From Paenibacillus amylolyticus (GTDB lineage Bacteria; Bacillota; Bacilli; Paenibacillales; Paenibacillaceae): 64,000 nucleotides of DNA. The position numbers and the translations under genes were made by a program. Shown here piece after piece: positions 52,298 to 61,958 of the stretch (the stretch's first letter is position 1; the number at the start of each line of letters is the position of its first letter). Where the stretch lies: contig NZ_BCNV01000001.1 in the NCBI RefSeq assembly GCF_001570725.1, positions 3,100,001 to 3,164,000 of the forward strand. Direction: 5' to 3'. The notes beneath the pieces are model-generated. The model did not search any database. It worked only from the letters and a program-made list of their open reading frames with translations, and was not told the origin of the DNA.

Positions 52298-53551
52298 TTA
52301 TCTGCGATCTTGAGGTCCACCAATAACGGCTTGCTCAGCAGTGTCGAGATCATATGCTGTATGCAATGCCTTAATTACGTCATGCAGCTTATCTCCGTCA
52401 ATGACACAAGATACTTTGATCTCGGAAGTGCTCACCATCTTGATGCTCACGCCCTCAGCGGAAATGACTTTGAACATCTTGGCAGCTACACCCGGGTGAC
52501 TAACCATGCCTGCGCCAACAATGGAGATTTTAACGAGGTTCTCTTCAGATGTGACTTCACGGTAAGGCAAGCGGCTGTGAAGGCCTTCAATGACACGCAA
52601 TGCGTTCTCACGATCAGACAGCGCAACAGAGAACGAGAAGTCCGCTTTGCCATCCATCACTCCGCTCTGAACGATAATGTCCACATCCAGCTGATTGGAT
52701 GCAAGCGCACCAAATACTTCAGCCAGAACTCCTGGTACATCCGGCACACCCAAAATACTGATGCGAGCCACGTTTTTGTCATAGGCAATCCCACTAACCA
52801 CTACGCCTTGTTCCATTGCTGCTTCCTCCTTCACAACCGTTCCTTCATTATGGTTAAAGCTGGATCTTACAATTAAAGGTACACCGGAATGCTTCGCGTA
52901 CTCTACCGCACGCGGATGCAGCACCGCTGCTCCCAAATTAGCGAGTTCCAGCATTTCGTCATACGATATTTCCTTCAGTTTACGCGCAACCTTAACGATC
53001 CGCGGGTCTGTAGAATAGATTCCATCTACATCCGTATAGATCTCACATGCATCAGCCTTAATGGCTGCGGCCAGCGCTACAGCTGTTGTATCCGAACCAC
53101 CACGACCCAGTGTTGTGATCTCGCCGTCTTCCGTCATGCCCTGGAAGCCTGCAACAATAACAATGTTGCCTTCAGCAAGCGCTGCATTCACACGATCGGG
53201 ACGAATATCATGAATACGTGCTTTTCCGTGAACCGGCTCTGTGCGGAATCCCGCTTGCCAGCCCGTAAATGATACTGCCTTCCGTCCAAGCGCTTGAATA
53301 GCCATCGATAACAAGGAGATCGAAATCTGTTCTCCTGTCGTTAAGAGCATATCCATCTCACGAGCAGGCAGATCACTATTCAGTTGTTTTGCCTGATCAA
53401 TCAAATCATCAGTTGTATCCCCCATGGCCGAAACCACGACTACACACCGATGTCCTTCATCAGCTTTTTCTACAACACGTCCGGCTACACGCTTCATGCG
53501 TTCAGTATCTCCGACCGAGCTGCCCCCAAATTTCATGACGTACAATGACAA
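52298..53551 (-). CDS. lysC: Aspartate kinase
   Basis: This 417-residue enzyme phosphorylates aspartate, the first step toward lysine, diaminopimelate, methionine and threonine. The catalytic domain has VMKFGGSSVG at the start, FTGWQAG, GRGGSDTTAVALAAA and DVDGIYSTDPR; two ACT domains follow (about 260-400). The start appears to be TTG with GGGAG upstream; an ATG lies five codons later. No lysine riboswitch could be fitted in the short leader. It sits between spoIIIAA's divergent neighbour and efp, unlike B. subtilis. Confidence 0.94.
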   Translation of the reverse strand: MSLYVMKFGGSSVGDTERMKRVAGRVVEKADEGHRCVVVVSAMGDTTDDLIDQAKQLNSDLPAREMDMLLTTGEQISISLLSMAIQALGRKAVSFTGWQAGFRTEPVHGKARIHDIRPDRVNAALAEGNIVIVAGFQGMTEDGEITTLGRGGSDTTAVALAAAIKADACEIYTDVDGIYSTDPRIVKVARKLKEISYDEMLELANLGAAVLHPRAVEYAKHSGVPLIVRSSFNHNEGTVVKEEAAMEQGVVVSGIAYDKNVARISILGVPDVPGVLAEVFGALASNQLDVDIIVQSGVMDGKADFSFSVALSDRENALRVIEGLHSRLPYREVTSEENLVKISIVGAGMVSHPGVAAKMFKVISAEGVSIKMVSTSEIKVSCVIDGDKLHDVIKALHTAYDLDTAEQAVIGGPQDRR

Positions 53552-53671
53552 CGCAAATCCACTCCCTACCTTGTGCAGTATGCATATTGATGTCCATCGT
53601 CATTATTCTCTACGAGAAATGACTTTAACCCAGTATATTACGAAAGCGACTGATAGGCTAATCTTTTTTCG

Positions 53672-53703
53672 AAAAAACCCTCTGCCAAAGGAATGGCAAA
53701 GGG
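53672..53703 (-). terminator. Terminator after efp
   Basis: On the minus strand CCCTTTGCCA and TGGCAGAGGG pair (one mismatch) around a six-base loop, followed by TTTTTT. Confidence 0.9.
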
Positions 53704-53740
53704 CTGTTAATAACCTTTTGTAGCTTACAGGTTGTGAAAG

Positions 53741-54298
53741 TTACGCACGGGAAGAGTATTTACCTTCACGTGTATCAATCAGGAGAACGTCACCTTCGTT
53801 AATGAACAAAGGAACCTGTACGTTCAAGCCTGTTTCCACTTTTGCATTTTTGGTAGCGCCTTGTGCAGTGTTACCTTTAACGCTTGGCTCAGTCTCGATA
53901 ACTTTCAGCTCAACGCTTGTTGGCAAGTCAATTCCGAGAATTTCACCTTGGTAGCTCACGATCTTAACGACCATGTTTTCTTTCAGGAAGTTCAATTCCC
54001 ATTCCAGTTGGTCACTAGTCAATGTGAACTGGTCATACGTTTCGTTATCCATGAACGTGTGCTCTGTACCGCTTGCATACAGGTAGGATACGCCACGGTT
54101 TTCAATGATCGCGCGTCCAATGGTTTCACCTGCACGGAATGTTTTTTCAACGGTGTTACCATTACGCAGGTTTTTCAATTTGGAACGTACGAAGGCAGCG
54201 CCTTTACCTGGTTTAACGTGTTGGAAATCAAGCACGGTATAGATATCGTTATCTACTTGCACGGTCAAGCCTGTTTTAAAATCGTTTACTGAAATCAC
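53741..54298 (-). CDS. efp: Elongation factor P
   Basis: This 185-residue factor relieves ribosome stalling at polyproline. Three beta-barrel domains are expected; the tip loop PGKGAAFVR near residue 30 holds the lysine that is modified in many species. The family segment [17 protein letters not shown] is present in its parts. Translation starts at GTG after AGGAGGG. In B. subtilis efp lies between yqhT and spoIIIAA, as here apart from the inserted lysC and ComB-like genes. Confidence 0.97.
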   Translation of the reverse strand: MISVNDFKTGLTVQVDNDIYTVLDFQHVKPGKGAAFVRSKLKNLRNGNTVEKTFRAGETIGRAIIENRGVSYLYASGTEHTFMDNETYDQFTLTSDQLEWELNFLKENMVVKIVSYQGEILGIDLPTSVELKVIETEPSVKGNTAQGATKNAKVETGLNVQVPLFINEGDVLLIDTREGKYSSRA

Positions 54299-54390
54299 AA
54301 AAAATCCCTCCTGATATGGTTGAAAAGTAGGTGATACAAGACGATGGGTTAATGTAATGGTGGGTTTATTCTGAATTGATGACCATGTGC

Positions 54391-54545
54391 GATGTGACCG
54401 TTACGGGTTCGGATCGTTCCTCCGATCGCTGTTGTCTCCTCATTTTCCCGACTAGATTTTAATAAGGTTTAAAATGAGGAGACAAAGGCGAGCGCTTCGC
54501 TTCTTCAGAATCGATTCCGCTCCCTTCACTACTTTTGCAATGGTC
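54391..54545. repeat. Intergenic repeat related to family A, with a 13-bp hairpin
   Basis: The core CGATCGCTGTTGTC, a perfect 13-bp hairpin (GTCTCCTCATTTT and AAAATGAGGAGAC, 54434-54483) and GACAAAGGCGAGCGCTTCGCTT match the core of the element at 20767, but the terminal repeats differ. It fills half of the 313-bp gap between efp and the Xaa-Pro peptidase gene; I see nothing else in the gap. Confidence 0.65.
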
Positions 54546-54611
54546 CATAACAATCAGCAAGAACCTGTACCTTTATATTAAAAATCGCCCTATATCCCTG
54601 GTGGCTGTAAT

Positions 54612-55685
54612 TTAGCCGATTACGGTGAACTTCTTGTCCGACTTCGTGAGAATATGAATACCCGTCTCGGTAATCACTACGTCATCCTCGATACGCACGC
54701 CGCCAAGCCCGTCAATATATATACCCGGTTCAACGGTAACAACCATACCCGGTTTCAATACATCGTCGCTAAGCTTGGACAAGCGAGGAGCTTCGTGAAC
54801 TTCCATACCCAGACCGTGGCCTGTGCTGTGTCCAAATTGATCTCCATATCCGTGACCTGCAATGATATCACGAGCCAATGCATCTGCTTCCCGTCCGGTC
54901 ATGCCCGGTTTCAGGTTCTCCAGCGTATGTAACTGAGCTTCCAGTACAATGTCATAAATTTTGCGCAGTTCAGGTACAGGTGTGCCTGTTGCAATGGTAC
55001 GTGTCAGATCTGAACAGTATCCGTCCAAAAGTGCACCGAAGTCAAATGTAATTAACTCATTTTGTCCGATGACCTTGCTGCTCGCTACACCGTGAGGCAT
55101 AGCGGAACGTTCACCCGATGCTACAATCGTGTCGAACGAAGAGGACGTTGCTCCATGTTTGCGCATGAAAAACTCCATCTCCAGATCCACTTCACGCTCC
55201 GTCATTCCTGGTTTTGCAAACTGCAAAACGTGGCTGAACGTGGCATCCGCCAGATCTGCTGCTCTCTGCATGACCGCAATCTCTTCTTGATCCTTGAACA
55301 TGCGAAGTTGTTCCACGATTCCGGATACAGCTTTCAGTTCAATAGACTGAAGTGCTTCAGCATAAGCAGCGTGCGTTCCGAATGTAACACTATCCTGCTC
55401 AAAGCCAACTTCTTTGATATTTGCCGATGCCAGCAATTCGCGCACCGTATCCATCGGCTTAGCTCCATGCTCCACAACGGTAAATCCTTTGGCTTGCTGA
55501 GGCGCTTGTGACATATAACGGAAATCAGTCAGCAAATATGCATCCTGTTCCGTAATCAGCACATATCCCGCCGAGCCTGTAAAACCCGTCATATAGCGAC
55601 GGTTAATCGGGTTTGTAATCAGCATTGCTGCGAGTTCACGCTCACGCATGGCTTCACGCAACTTATTTACTCGTTTGTTTTCCAT
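54612..55685 (-). CDS. Xaa-Pro peptidase, M24 family (YqhT type)
   Basis: A 357-residue cytosolic metallopeptidase with a creatinase-type N-terminal domain (residues 1-125, [19 protein letters not shown] in parts) and a pita-bread catalytic domain. The metal ligands are seen in [43 protein letters not shown] and VRIEDDV. It cleaves the residue before proline from short peptides. It lies upstream of efp as in B. subtilis yqhT-efp. Confidence 0.93.
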   Translation of the reverse strand: MENKRVNKLREAMRERELAAMLITNPINRRYMTGFTGSAGYVLITEQDAYLLTDFRYMSQAPQQAKGFTVVEHGAKPMDTVRELLASANIKEVGFEQDSVTFGTHAAYAEALQSIELKAVSGIVEQLRMFKDQEEIAVMQRAADLADATFSHVLQFAKPGMTEREVDLEMEFFMRKHGATSSSFDTIVASGERSAMPHGVASSKVIGQNELITFDFGALLDGYCSDLTRTIATGTPVPELRKIYDIVLEAQLHTLENLKPGMTGREADALARDIIAGHGYGDQFGHSTGHGLGMEVHEAPRLSKLSDDVLKPGMVVTVEPGIYIDGLGGVRIEDDVVITETGIHILTKSDKKFTVIG

Positions 55686-55724
55686 CGGTAACCCTTCTTT
55701 CTCTCACATTCCCGGGTTCCCGGC

Positions 55725-56168
55725 TCAGGTTTGTTTGTCCAGATGACGCACAAGAGCCAGCAATCCCAGTTCATAGCTTACTTCGCCAAATCCGGCAATC
55801 TGCCCGATTGTTTCCGCTGCAATCACTGAATGATGTCTGAACGCTTCGCGTGCATGAATGTTGGATAGATGTACTTCCACCGTAGGGACTTTTACAGCAT
55901 TGATTGCATCACGTATAGCATAGCTATAATGGGTAAATGCTCCGGCATTCAGTATAATTCCGTCTGCCTCACCCATTGCTGCATGAATGCGGTCAATGAT
56001 GTCCCCTTCATGGTTCGATTGATAAAAAGCGATGGAGACGCCAAGTTCATCAGCCTGTCTGCGAATTTTGTCCTCAATATCCTTCAGACTAAGCGTTCCA
56101 TAGATGCCCGGTTCACGTACACCAAGCATGTTCAGGTTCGGACCATTGATCACAATAATTCGTTTCAT
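55725..56168 (-). CDS. aroQ: Type II 3-dehydroquinate dehydratase
   Basis: This 147-residue dodecameric enzyme makes 3-dehydroshikimate in the shikimate pathway. It has INGPNLNMLGVREPGIYG in parts, FYQSNHEGDIIDRIH, the NAGAFTHYSYAIRDA segment and HLSNIHAREAFRHHS with catalytic and binding residues. The ATG at 56168, six bases after GGAG, is preferred to an upstream start. It precedes the Xaa-Pro peptidase gene as in B. subtilis yqhS-yqhT. Confidence 0.96.
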   Translation of the reverse strand: MKRIIVINGPNLNMLGVREPGIYGTLSLKDIEDKIRRQADELGVSIAFYQSNHEGDIIDRIHAAMGEADGIILNAGAFTHYSYAIRDAINAVKVPTVEVHLSNIHAREAFRHHSVIAAETIGQIAGFGEVSYELGLLALVRHLDKQT

Positions 56169-56244
56169 CGCTGCTCCACCCTCTCTGCAAATAACCATCT
56201 GCTATTTTAACACAGGCATTGCCGGATTGAGAAGCTTTTTTGCG

Positions 56245-56823
56245 CTATGCCCCCGCTTGCTCCGGCTCGCGTTTGCGTTCATCCGTATACTCCATGGCTA
56301 CCGTGTAACCAATGAACAGCCCCCATAACAAAAAGAAACAGAGTTCCGTGATGATCGAATCCCACGTTAAATCGTTCAAAGGCTTCATCATCCCCAGTTT
56401 TGGTCCTACCAGTATAAAGAGAATCAGCCACCAGACGATTCCATACACCATGCCGGGTATAGGTCCTTTCAGTTTTCGAATCGTGAACGTGTAAAGCAAG
56501 GAAGCCAAGATGGAAAAGACGATAAAAAACAGCCAGCCTGTCAAATGCCCAGCTGCGGTATATATATATTCATGTTTGAAAAAAGGCTCGGCCAGAAATC
56601 CCACCGGCACAATCGTAAAATGCAGCAGATAGAATAGCCAGTGTAGCCCTCCCCAGATAAAACCGGCAAAGAAGCCAAGCTCTAACGCAAAGGAAAATGG
56701 CTTGGTGTAGTAGTGTGCTTGACCTTGCCTTTGGGTAGCGCGCCTGCCCTTGTCTTTTTGCTGCCGTTCTTTCGGACGTTGACCTTCATCTTGTGATGTA
56801 TCTTCATGCTTGCGTTCTGTCAT
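56245..56823 (-). CDS. YqhR-family membrane protein
   Basis: A 192-residue protein with a highly charged N-terminal 35 residues (Lys, Gln, Arg, Glu) and four transmembrane helices, including FIWGGLHWLFYLLHFTIVP and LTGWLFFIVFSILASLLY in parts. Position between aroQ and yqhQ matches B. subtilis yqhR. AAGGAG precedes the ATG. No function is known to me. Confidence 0.85.
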   Translation of the reverse strand: MTERKHEDTSQDEGQRPKERQQKDKGRRATQRQGQAHYYTKPFSFALELGFFAGFIWGGLHWLFYLLHFTIVPVGFLAEPFFKHEYIYTAAGHLTGWLFFIVFSILASLLYTFTIRKLKGPIPGMVYGIVWWLILFILVGPKLGMMKPLNDLTWDSIITELCFFLLWGLFIGYTVAMEYTDERKREPEQAGA

Positions 56824-57036
56824 CGATATTCTCCTTCATCCAGTTGATAAAGCCGCATTATGCCCCGAATTTTTGGTCTGATTCTACGAGGTAGTATGTT
56901 CAAAACATGACAATCTTAACAACACTCTTCAAGGTTTGACTCACAAACTAGAAATTGCTCTTAAAATTCGATACAATAGGGTTATTAAACTGCCTTTGAT
57001 CGCGAAGGCCTAGAACAGAATAGGAAGGTGAATAAT

Positions 57037-58029
57037 TTGCCTCAACAATCCAAGCCTGTCAGCTATGGGGGGCAAGCTGTCATTGAAGGCGTAATGTTCG
57101 GTGGGAAACATGTCAACGTTACAGCTGTTCGTAGAAAAGACGGCGAAATTACGTATCTGGAAGTTCCCAAGCAAGACAAGTCCTGGGTCACGAAATTGCG
57201 GCGGATTCCTTTATTACGCGGAATTGTCAGCATTATAGATTCAAGTGTCAAAGGTAGCAGACATCTCAATTATTCTGCTGACGCCTATGCTGATGATGAA
57301 CTGGAACCGGAAGAAAAAGCCAAGCAAAAAGAGAAAGAAGGATCGGGTTGGAGCCTTAGCATGATCATTGGTGTAACTGCCGTAGCTATCCTTTCATTCC
57401 TTTTTGGTAAAGTTGTGCTGACACTGCTTCCTGTTGTTATCGAGAATTTTCTATTTAAAAATGCATTCGACAATCAGTTTTTGCATAATTTACTGGAAGG
57501 CGGCATTAAGCTGATCCTGTTACTCGCCTATCTCTGGTTAATCTCACAGACGCCGATGATCAAACGTCTCTTCCAGTACCATGGAGCGGAACACAAGGTG
57601 ATCAGCGCACATGAAGCCGGCGAAGAATTGACACCAGAGAACGTGCAAAAGTACAGCCGACTGCACTACCGTTGCGGAAGCAGTTTCATTATGTTGACTG
57701 TCATTATTGGGGTGTTTCTTTACTCCCTCTTCACGTACGATAACCTCTGGGAACGGATGGGCCAGCGTTTGCTGTTGTTGCCAGTTGTACTGGGCATTTC
57801 TTTTGAACTGTTGAAGCTTACGAACTCCGTACGTGATATTCCTGTACTGCGTTATCTCGGATACCCGGGATTGTGGCTGCAATTGCTGACAACAAAAGAA
57901 CCGACCAATGAACAGGTTGAAGTATCGATTGCTTCGTTTAATCGTATGCGTGAGTTGGATGCCAAGCTCGCCAATGTCTCTGCCACATCAGAAGTACCTG
58001 TTGCAACACTCGATCCTGTGAAAGGGTGA
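57037..58029 (+). CDS. DUF1385 metal-binding membrane protein (YqhQ type)
   Basis: A 330-residue protein. The N-terminal SYGGQAVIEGVMFGG motif and FQYHGAEHKVISAHE with its His/Glu cluster are typical of DUF1385. Four to five transmembrane helices lie at about 110-135, 145-180, 215-235 and 245-265; RLHYRCGSSFI holds one cysteine. The TTG at 57037, eight bases after GGAAGG, is preferred over a GTG at 57028. It is divergent from yqhR and is followed by a yqhP-like gene. Confidence 0.88.
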   Translation: MPQQSKPVSYGGQAVIEGVMFGGKHVNVTAVRRKDGEITYLEVPKQDKSWVTKLRRIPLLRGIVSIIDSSVKGSRHLNYSADAYADDELEPEEKAKQKEKEGSGWSLSMIIGVTAVAILSFLFGKVVLTLLPVVIENFLFKNAFDNQFLHNLLEGGIKLILLLAYLWLISQTPMIKRLFQYHGAEHKVISAHEAGEELTPENVQKYSRLHYRCGSSFIMLTVIIGVFLYSLFTYDNLWERMGQRLLLLPVVLGISFELLKLTNSVRDIPVLRYLGYPGLWLQLLTTKEPTNEQVEVSIASFNRMRELDAKLANVSATSEVPVATLDPVKG

Positions 58030-58034
58030 ATGAT

Positions 58035-58367
58035 ATGAACAAGCAGGCAATCTTATTTTGGACGTTCATCGCACTAGCTGCTGTTGGAGTCTTGACTTGG
58101 TTGGGGAGCGCAAGTCCATCCAGGATCATTATTCCACTGGTCGTGTTCGGAGCTGTATTCCTGCTGTATAAGTATCCGCCTCGTCGCTGGGCACAAAAAG
58201 CCAAATCACCGAAGATTAAGCCATCGGCACGTACCATGGCGAAAGTCAATGCACAGTCCGGTGCCAGAAAGAGCAGCGGCTCTTCAAAGAAACGCAAGGA
58301 TTATCCTTTCCAAGTGATTCAGGGACAAAAAGGTAAAAGCGATGAAGATATACCGAAATTTCACTAA
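58035..58367 (+). CDS. YqhP/SA1362-like membrane protein
   Basis: A 110-residue protein with two transmembrane helices (about 5-23 and 29-45) and a basic Lys/Ser-rich C-terminal half (KRKDYPFQVIQGQKGK). It follows the DUF1385 gene by five bases, as yqhP follows yqhQ in B. subtilis. The ATG at 58035 is eight bases after AAAGGG, which lies within the end of the previous gene. Function unknown. Confidence 0.75.
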   Translation: MNKQAILFWTFIALAAVGVLTWLGSASPSRIIIPLVVFGAVFLLYKYPPRRWAQKAKSPKIKPSARTMAKVNAQSGARKSSGSSKKRKDYPFQVIQGQKGKSDEDIPKFH

Positions 58368-58383
58368 AACCTATGGAACATAC

Positions 58384-58424
58384 AAAAAAGCAATTCTCTC
58401 AACAAGCGGAGAATTGCTTTTTTC
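58384..58424. terminator. Bidirectional terminator
   Basis: AAAAAAGCAATTCTC and GAGAATTGCTTTTTT form a 15-bp stem around a ten-base loop. It lies between the convergent yqhP-like and patatin genes. Confidence 0.93.
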
Positions 58425-58428
58425 ACGT

Positions 58429-59430
58429 TTATACGGGGATCAGAGGCGGGACTTCCGCCTGTTTCTTGCGCAGTTCTTTTCTTTGTTTGTCCAACTGATC
58501 ACCATACATTTTCGTATTCCACCCATTAAAAAATTCAGTTCCCGCAGTAGCACCGGAACGATATAAAGCCGTACTGTCCTGTAATGATAAATGAAACTGC
58601 GTCGGTTTAATCCCAAGCGTTGGTATCTTCACTGTCCGAAACCGGTTAATCTGTTCGATATAGCGCTCATCATGTGCTGTGAGCATCGTCTCCACAAGGG
58701 CCTGAAGCATGCTTAGCGGTCCTTTAATCCGGGCAGGTTCCACTTCCGTCTTACCCACCATTTTGAATCCGACAACCGGAATAACGTCTCCCTCTCGTTC
58801 CGTACGATCCCCATCAAAGAGCCACAGCGGAAAATTGCTAAGCAATCCACCATCCACGACATATACGAACTGATCTTGAAAAGGTAGACCTTTGGAGAAT
58901 ACCGGCGATTTCCGTATCACGACCGGATCGAAAAAATACGGAATACTGCAACTCATACGTACCGCTTTCGCAACATCCAGCTTGGCAGGATCGATTCCGA
59001 AACGCCGAATATCGTCCGGCAGCACCAGAATGGTGCCATTGGATATATCTGATGCGGTAATAAGCAGCTTGCCTTGGGGCAAGTCAGCAAAGGTGCGAAT
59101 ACCTTTCTGCTCCAGCATCTTGCGAATCCAAGATTCAAGCGCTTCTCCCGAATACAGTCCTTTCTTCAAGAACAGCCTAGCTGCGGGTCCGATCCATCGG
59201 GTATTAAATATGGGGGAACGACGCAGCAATGAAGCAAACGGCGTATTCTCAATAATGACTTTCATCTCTTCGGCCCGGTAACCCGCCGCCAGCAGTGCAG
59301 CTACTATGGAACCAGATGATGTGCCTGCTACGCGATTAAACTGAATGCCGCAGTCTTGAGCACCCTGCACAGCACCCGCAAGCGAGATTCCCTTGACGCC
59401 TCCACCTTCAAACACCGCGTTAATTAACAC
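58429..59430 (-). CDS. Patatin-like phospholipase (YqhO type)
   Basis: A 333-residue lipid acyl hydrolase. The oxyanion motif FEGGGVKGISLAG starts near residue 8, the nucleophile serine is in GTSSGS near residue 40, and the catalytic aspartate in VVDGGLLSN near 195. It is cytosolic by sequence. Translation begins at GTG, and the GGGGG ribosome binding site lies inside the terminator arm of the upstream gene. Position matches B. subtilis yqhO. Confidence 0.9.
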   Translation of the reverse strand: MLINAVFEGGGVKGISLAGAVQGAQDCGIQFNRVAGTSSGSIVAALLAAGYRAEEMKVIIENTPFASLLRRSPIFNTRWIGPAARLFLKKGLYSGEALESWIRKMLEQKGIRTFADLPQGKLLITASDISNGTILVLPDDIRRFGIDPAKLDVAKAVRMSCSIPYFFDPVVIRKSPVFSKGLPFQDQFVYVVDGGLLSNFPLWLFDGDRTEREGDVIPVVGFKMVGKTEVEPARIKGPLSMLQALVETMLTAHDERYIEQINRFRTVKIPTLGIKPTQFHLSLQDSTALYRSGATAGTEFFNGWNTKMYGDQLDKQRKELRKKQAEVPPLIPV

Positions 59431-59492
59431 AACAAAACCCCCGTTCTCCAGGCAGCCACGTTTCTACTGCCACTCTATGAGAACAAGGGTTT
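59431..59492 (-). terminator. Terminator after the GH10-like gene, overlapping the patatin leader
   Basis: On the minus strand AAACCCTTGTTCTC pairs with GAGAACGGGGGTTTT, with GGCAG/CTGCC inside, followed by TTTTGTT. The second arm contains the ribosome binding site of the patatin gene, whose start codon comes right after it. Confidence 0.75.
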
Positions 59493-59519
59493 GTCTTATA
59501 ACTGTATGGTTAAAATGTT

Positions 59520-61130
59520 CTAAAGACCATAGTAAGCTTTCAATTTGGCAATCAGTCCGAGAGGATTCTTCGTCAGGTACTGTGAACTAAAGTAAATATC
59601 CCCTTTAACTGAAGCATACTTCTTGTTGTAGTTCAGCTGATCGATGATCTCCTGTGATGTCTGCCAGCCAATTTCTGGCGTACCTAACTTATAAGGAGAG
59701 TGGCCAATATACAATTTCACATTCGTGTTAGCCACTTCATTCGCCCACCAATCCACGACTTTGTCGTATCGGGCTACGCTTAGTGTCATACTCCAATACA
59801 CCTGCGGAGCGACATAGTCAATCCACTCCTGGTTAATCCATGTCCGCACATCGGCATTCATGCTGTCATATGCGGTTACTCCTGCTTTGGTATCAGAGCC
59901 GGTTAGATCAACAGATTTGTTACGCCATACACCAAACGGACTAATTCCATATTCAACGTTAGCTTTAACTCTGTGAATGCTCTGTCCCAGCTGCTTGACG
60001 AATTGATTAATATTGTCACGACGCCATTCAGCACGGTCTTTGGTATTTAATGTGTTATAGGTTTTGAAGGCCGCATCATCATTGAAAGTAACATTAGAAG
60101 GATAGAAATAATCATCCAGATGTACACCATCAATATCATACTGATTGACCACTTCCATGATCGTATCGATAATATGCTGTCTGGCTTCCGGGATACCCGG
60201 GTTAATGTACATTTTGCCGGACGCATTCACAATCCAGTCAGGATGAAGCTTCGAGATGTGATTTGCAGCCAGATTGGATGTACTCGCCGAATTCGTTGCT
60301 CTAAACGGATTAAACCAAGCGTGGAACTCCAGGCCACGTTTGTGTGCCTCCTCAACCATGAACGCGAGGGGATCATAACCTGGGTCTTTACCCTGTGTTC
60401 CTGTCAGCACACTGTTCCAAGGTACCAGACCTGAAGGATAGATGGCATCCCCGTTGGCTCTCACTTGGACAAATACGGCGTTAATGCCCATGCCTTGCAA
60501 TGTATCAAGCTGTTTCGTGTACTCCTGCTTTTGCTTCTCTACATTTCCCTTGGCACCGGATGAAGGCCAGTCTCCATTCACCGTGGAGATCCAGGCTCCC
60601 CGCATCTCTTCAGAAGCTGGTACAGTACCCGTGCCTCCAGGCTCTGCTGGGGTTGCGGGAGTTGGTTCAGGAGTTGGTACTGATTCATCTCCTGTGTACA
60701 GATCAATGGTCTGGGCTGCCTGATTCCAGTTCACTCGAATGCCAAGGTTCTCACTCACGAATCGAATGGGTACCATGACCCGACCTTGCTTTAATTCTAC
60801 CGATGCATCCAGACCTACTACAGCGTTATCCACGGTTGCCTGTTGGCGTCCACTCGTCATTGAGATGATCGAATCGGATTTCTGAATGGTCACGGTACGT
60901 GTAGCCTGAGACCACAGAACAGATGCACCCAGTCCTTCGCTAATCACACGCAGAGGTACCATTGTTACATTTACTTTGGGCAGGATGTAGGGAGATACAT
61001 CCGATTCCAAACGGTTGCCGTCTAGAAAAATAGCGATTTCCTTCTGCCCGGCTGCTTGTGCCGTCATGCCTGCTGTCTGTAACCCAAGTACAAAAATGAG
61101 CAGCATCATCAACCCTTTACGAACGTTCAT
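59520..61130 (-). CDS. Secreted GH10-like (GHL10) glycosidase with copper-amine-oxidase-like N domain
   Basis: A 536-residue exported protein. A signal peptide ends near AQAAG (residue 27). Residues about 30-150 form two copper-amine-oxidase-N-like repeats (VPLRVISEGLGASVLW and VPIRFVSENLGIRVNW), which often attach proteins to the wall. A Pro/Thr linker leads to a GHL10/DUF187 TIM barrel (RGAWISTVNGDWP, FHAWFNPFRA, DGVHLDDYFYP, YVAPQVYWS). Related enzymes act on peptidoglycan or cell-wall polysaccharide; the substrate is inferred. GGAGG precedes the ATG. Confidence 0.9.
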   Translation of the reverse strand: MNVRKGLMMLLIFVLGLQTAGMTAQAAGQKEIAIFLDGNRLESDVSPYILPKVNVTMVPLRVISEGLGASVLWSQATRTVTIQKSDSIISMTSGRQQATVDNAVVGLDASVELKQGRVMVPIRFVSENLGIRVNWNQAAQTIDLYTGDESVPTPEPTPATPAEPGGTGTVPASEEMRGAWISTVNGDWPSSGAKGNVEKQKQEYTKQLDTLQGMGINAVFVQVRANGDAIYPSGLVPWNSVLTGTQGKDPGYDPLAFMVEEAHKRGLEFHAWFNPFRATNSASTSNLAANHISKLHPDWIVNASGKMYINPGIPEARQHIIDTIMEVVNQYDIDGVHLDDYFYPSNVTFNDDAAFKTYNTLNTKDRAEWRRDNINQFVKQLGQSIHRVKANVEYGISPFGVWRNKSVDLTGSDTKAGVTAYDSMNADVRTWINQEWIDYVAPQVYWSMTLSVARYDKVVDWWANEVANTNVKLYIGHSPYKLGTPEIGWQTSQEIIDQLNYNKKYASVKGDIYFSSQYLTKNPLGLIAKLKAYYGL

Positions 61131-61242
61131 TAGTGCAGTCCTCCAAAATCATTATAAATTTGCGGTAAATTCTACTAGTTTAATAGACGCTCTCAACGTT
61201 TGTTTAGTTGCGATAATCACCAAATTATGGTGTGATTGCACA

Positions 61243-61280
61243 CAAAAAATGCTTCCTGCCATTGAAACGGCAAGAAGCAT
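61243..61280 (-). terminator. Terminator after mntR
   Basis: On the minus strand ATGCTTCTTGCC and GGCAGGAAGCAT pair (one mismatch) around an eight-base loop, followed by TTTTTT. Confidence 0.9.
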
Positions 61281-61337
61281 CCTTTGATCACAGGATACGA
61301 TTCATTGTATATCACCATGTTTAAACCAATGCTGACT

Positions 61338-61766
61338 TTAAGACTCCGTATTACTCATGACGTCCTGAAGATTTTTGAGGTCACGCAACCGACTCTCGTC
61401 CTGACGGAAGTATTCAACCAAAGACTCAATACATGTAATGGAGTCCCAACTCAGGTGATGTTCAATGCCTTCAACATCATTGTATATGTTCTCTTCCTGA
61501 ACCCCAATCGTCGTCAAAAACTGTTCAAGCAGATGATGGCGTTCCATCAAACGTTTGCCCATCTTTTTGCCTTTTGGCGTAAGCACCAGTCCACGGTACT
61601 TCTCATAGATAAGGTACTCGTCTTTGTCCAGCTTTTGGATCATCTTCGTCACCGATGAAGGATGTACTTCCAGTCCTTCAGCTATATCAGACACACGAGC
61701 ATAGCCCTTTTCATCAATTAATTTGTATATACGCTCCAAATAATCTTCCATACTGGGCGTTGGCAT
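61338..61766 (-). CDS. mntR: Manganese-dependent repressor MntR
   Basis: A 142-residue DtxR-family regulator of manganese transport, the same length as in B. subtilis. The winged helix includes [19 protein letters not shown]. All B. subtilis metal ligands have counterparts at the same numbers: Asp8, Glu11, His77, Glu99, Glu102 and His103. GAGGGA precedes the ATG. It is divergent from splB, which is probably unrelated in regulation. Confidence 0.95.
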   Translation of the reverse strand: MPTPSMEDYLERIYKLIDEKGYARVSDIAEGLEVHPSSVTKMIQKLDKDEYLIYEKYRGLVLTPKGKKMGKRLMERHHLLEQFLTTIGVQEENIYNDVEGIEHHLSWDSITCIESLVEYFRQDESRLRDLKNLQDVMSNTES

Positions 61767-61958
61767 CTGCTTCCCTCTCTTCTCTCTGACCGGCCCCTAT
61801 TCGTGCCTGGTCCCTATCTTATAATGATACATGTTATCAATACGCATTGGCAAGTCCTGCACAATTCGGAGCGTACTGTTACGCAAGTAATTGGCAGGCG
61901 TGACTTCTCCCCAAACGAGGCAAACTAAGCAAAGTTTCGCATCGAAAGGAGTGATTTC

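Noticed and set aside
53552..53671. Possible lysine riboswitch before lysC
   Set aside because: The leader is only about 120 bp, much of it next to the efp terminator, and no multi-helix pattern was seen.
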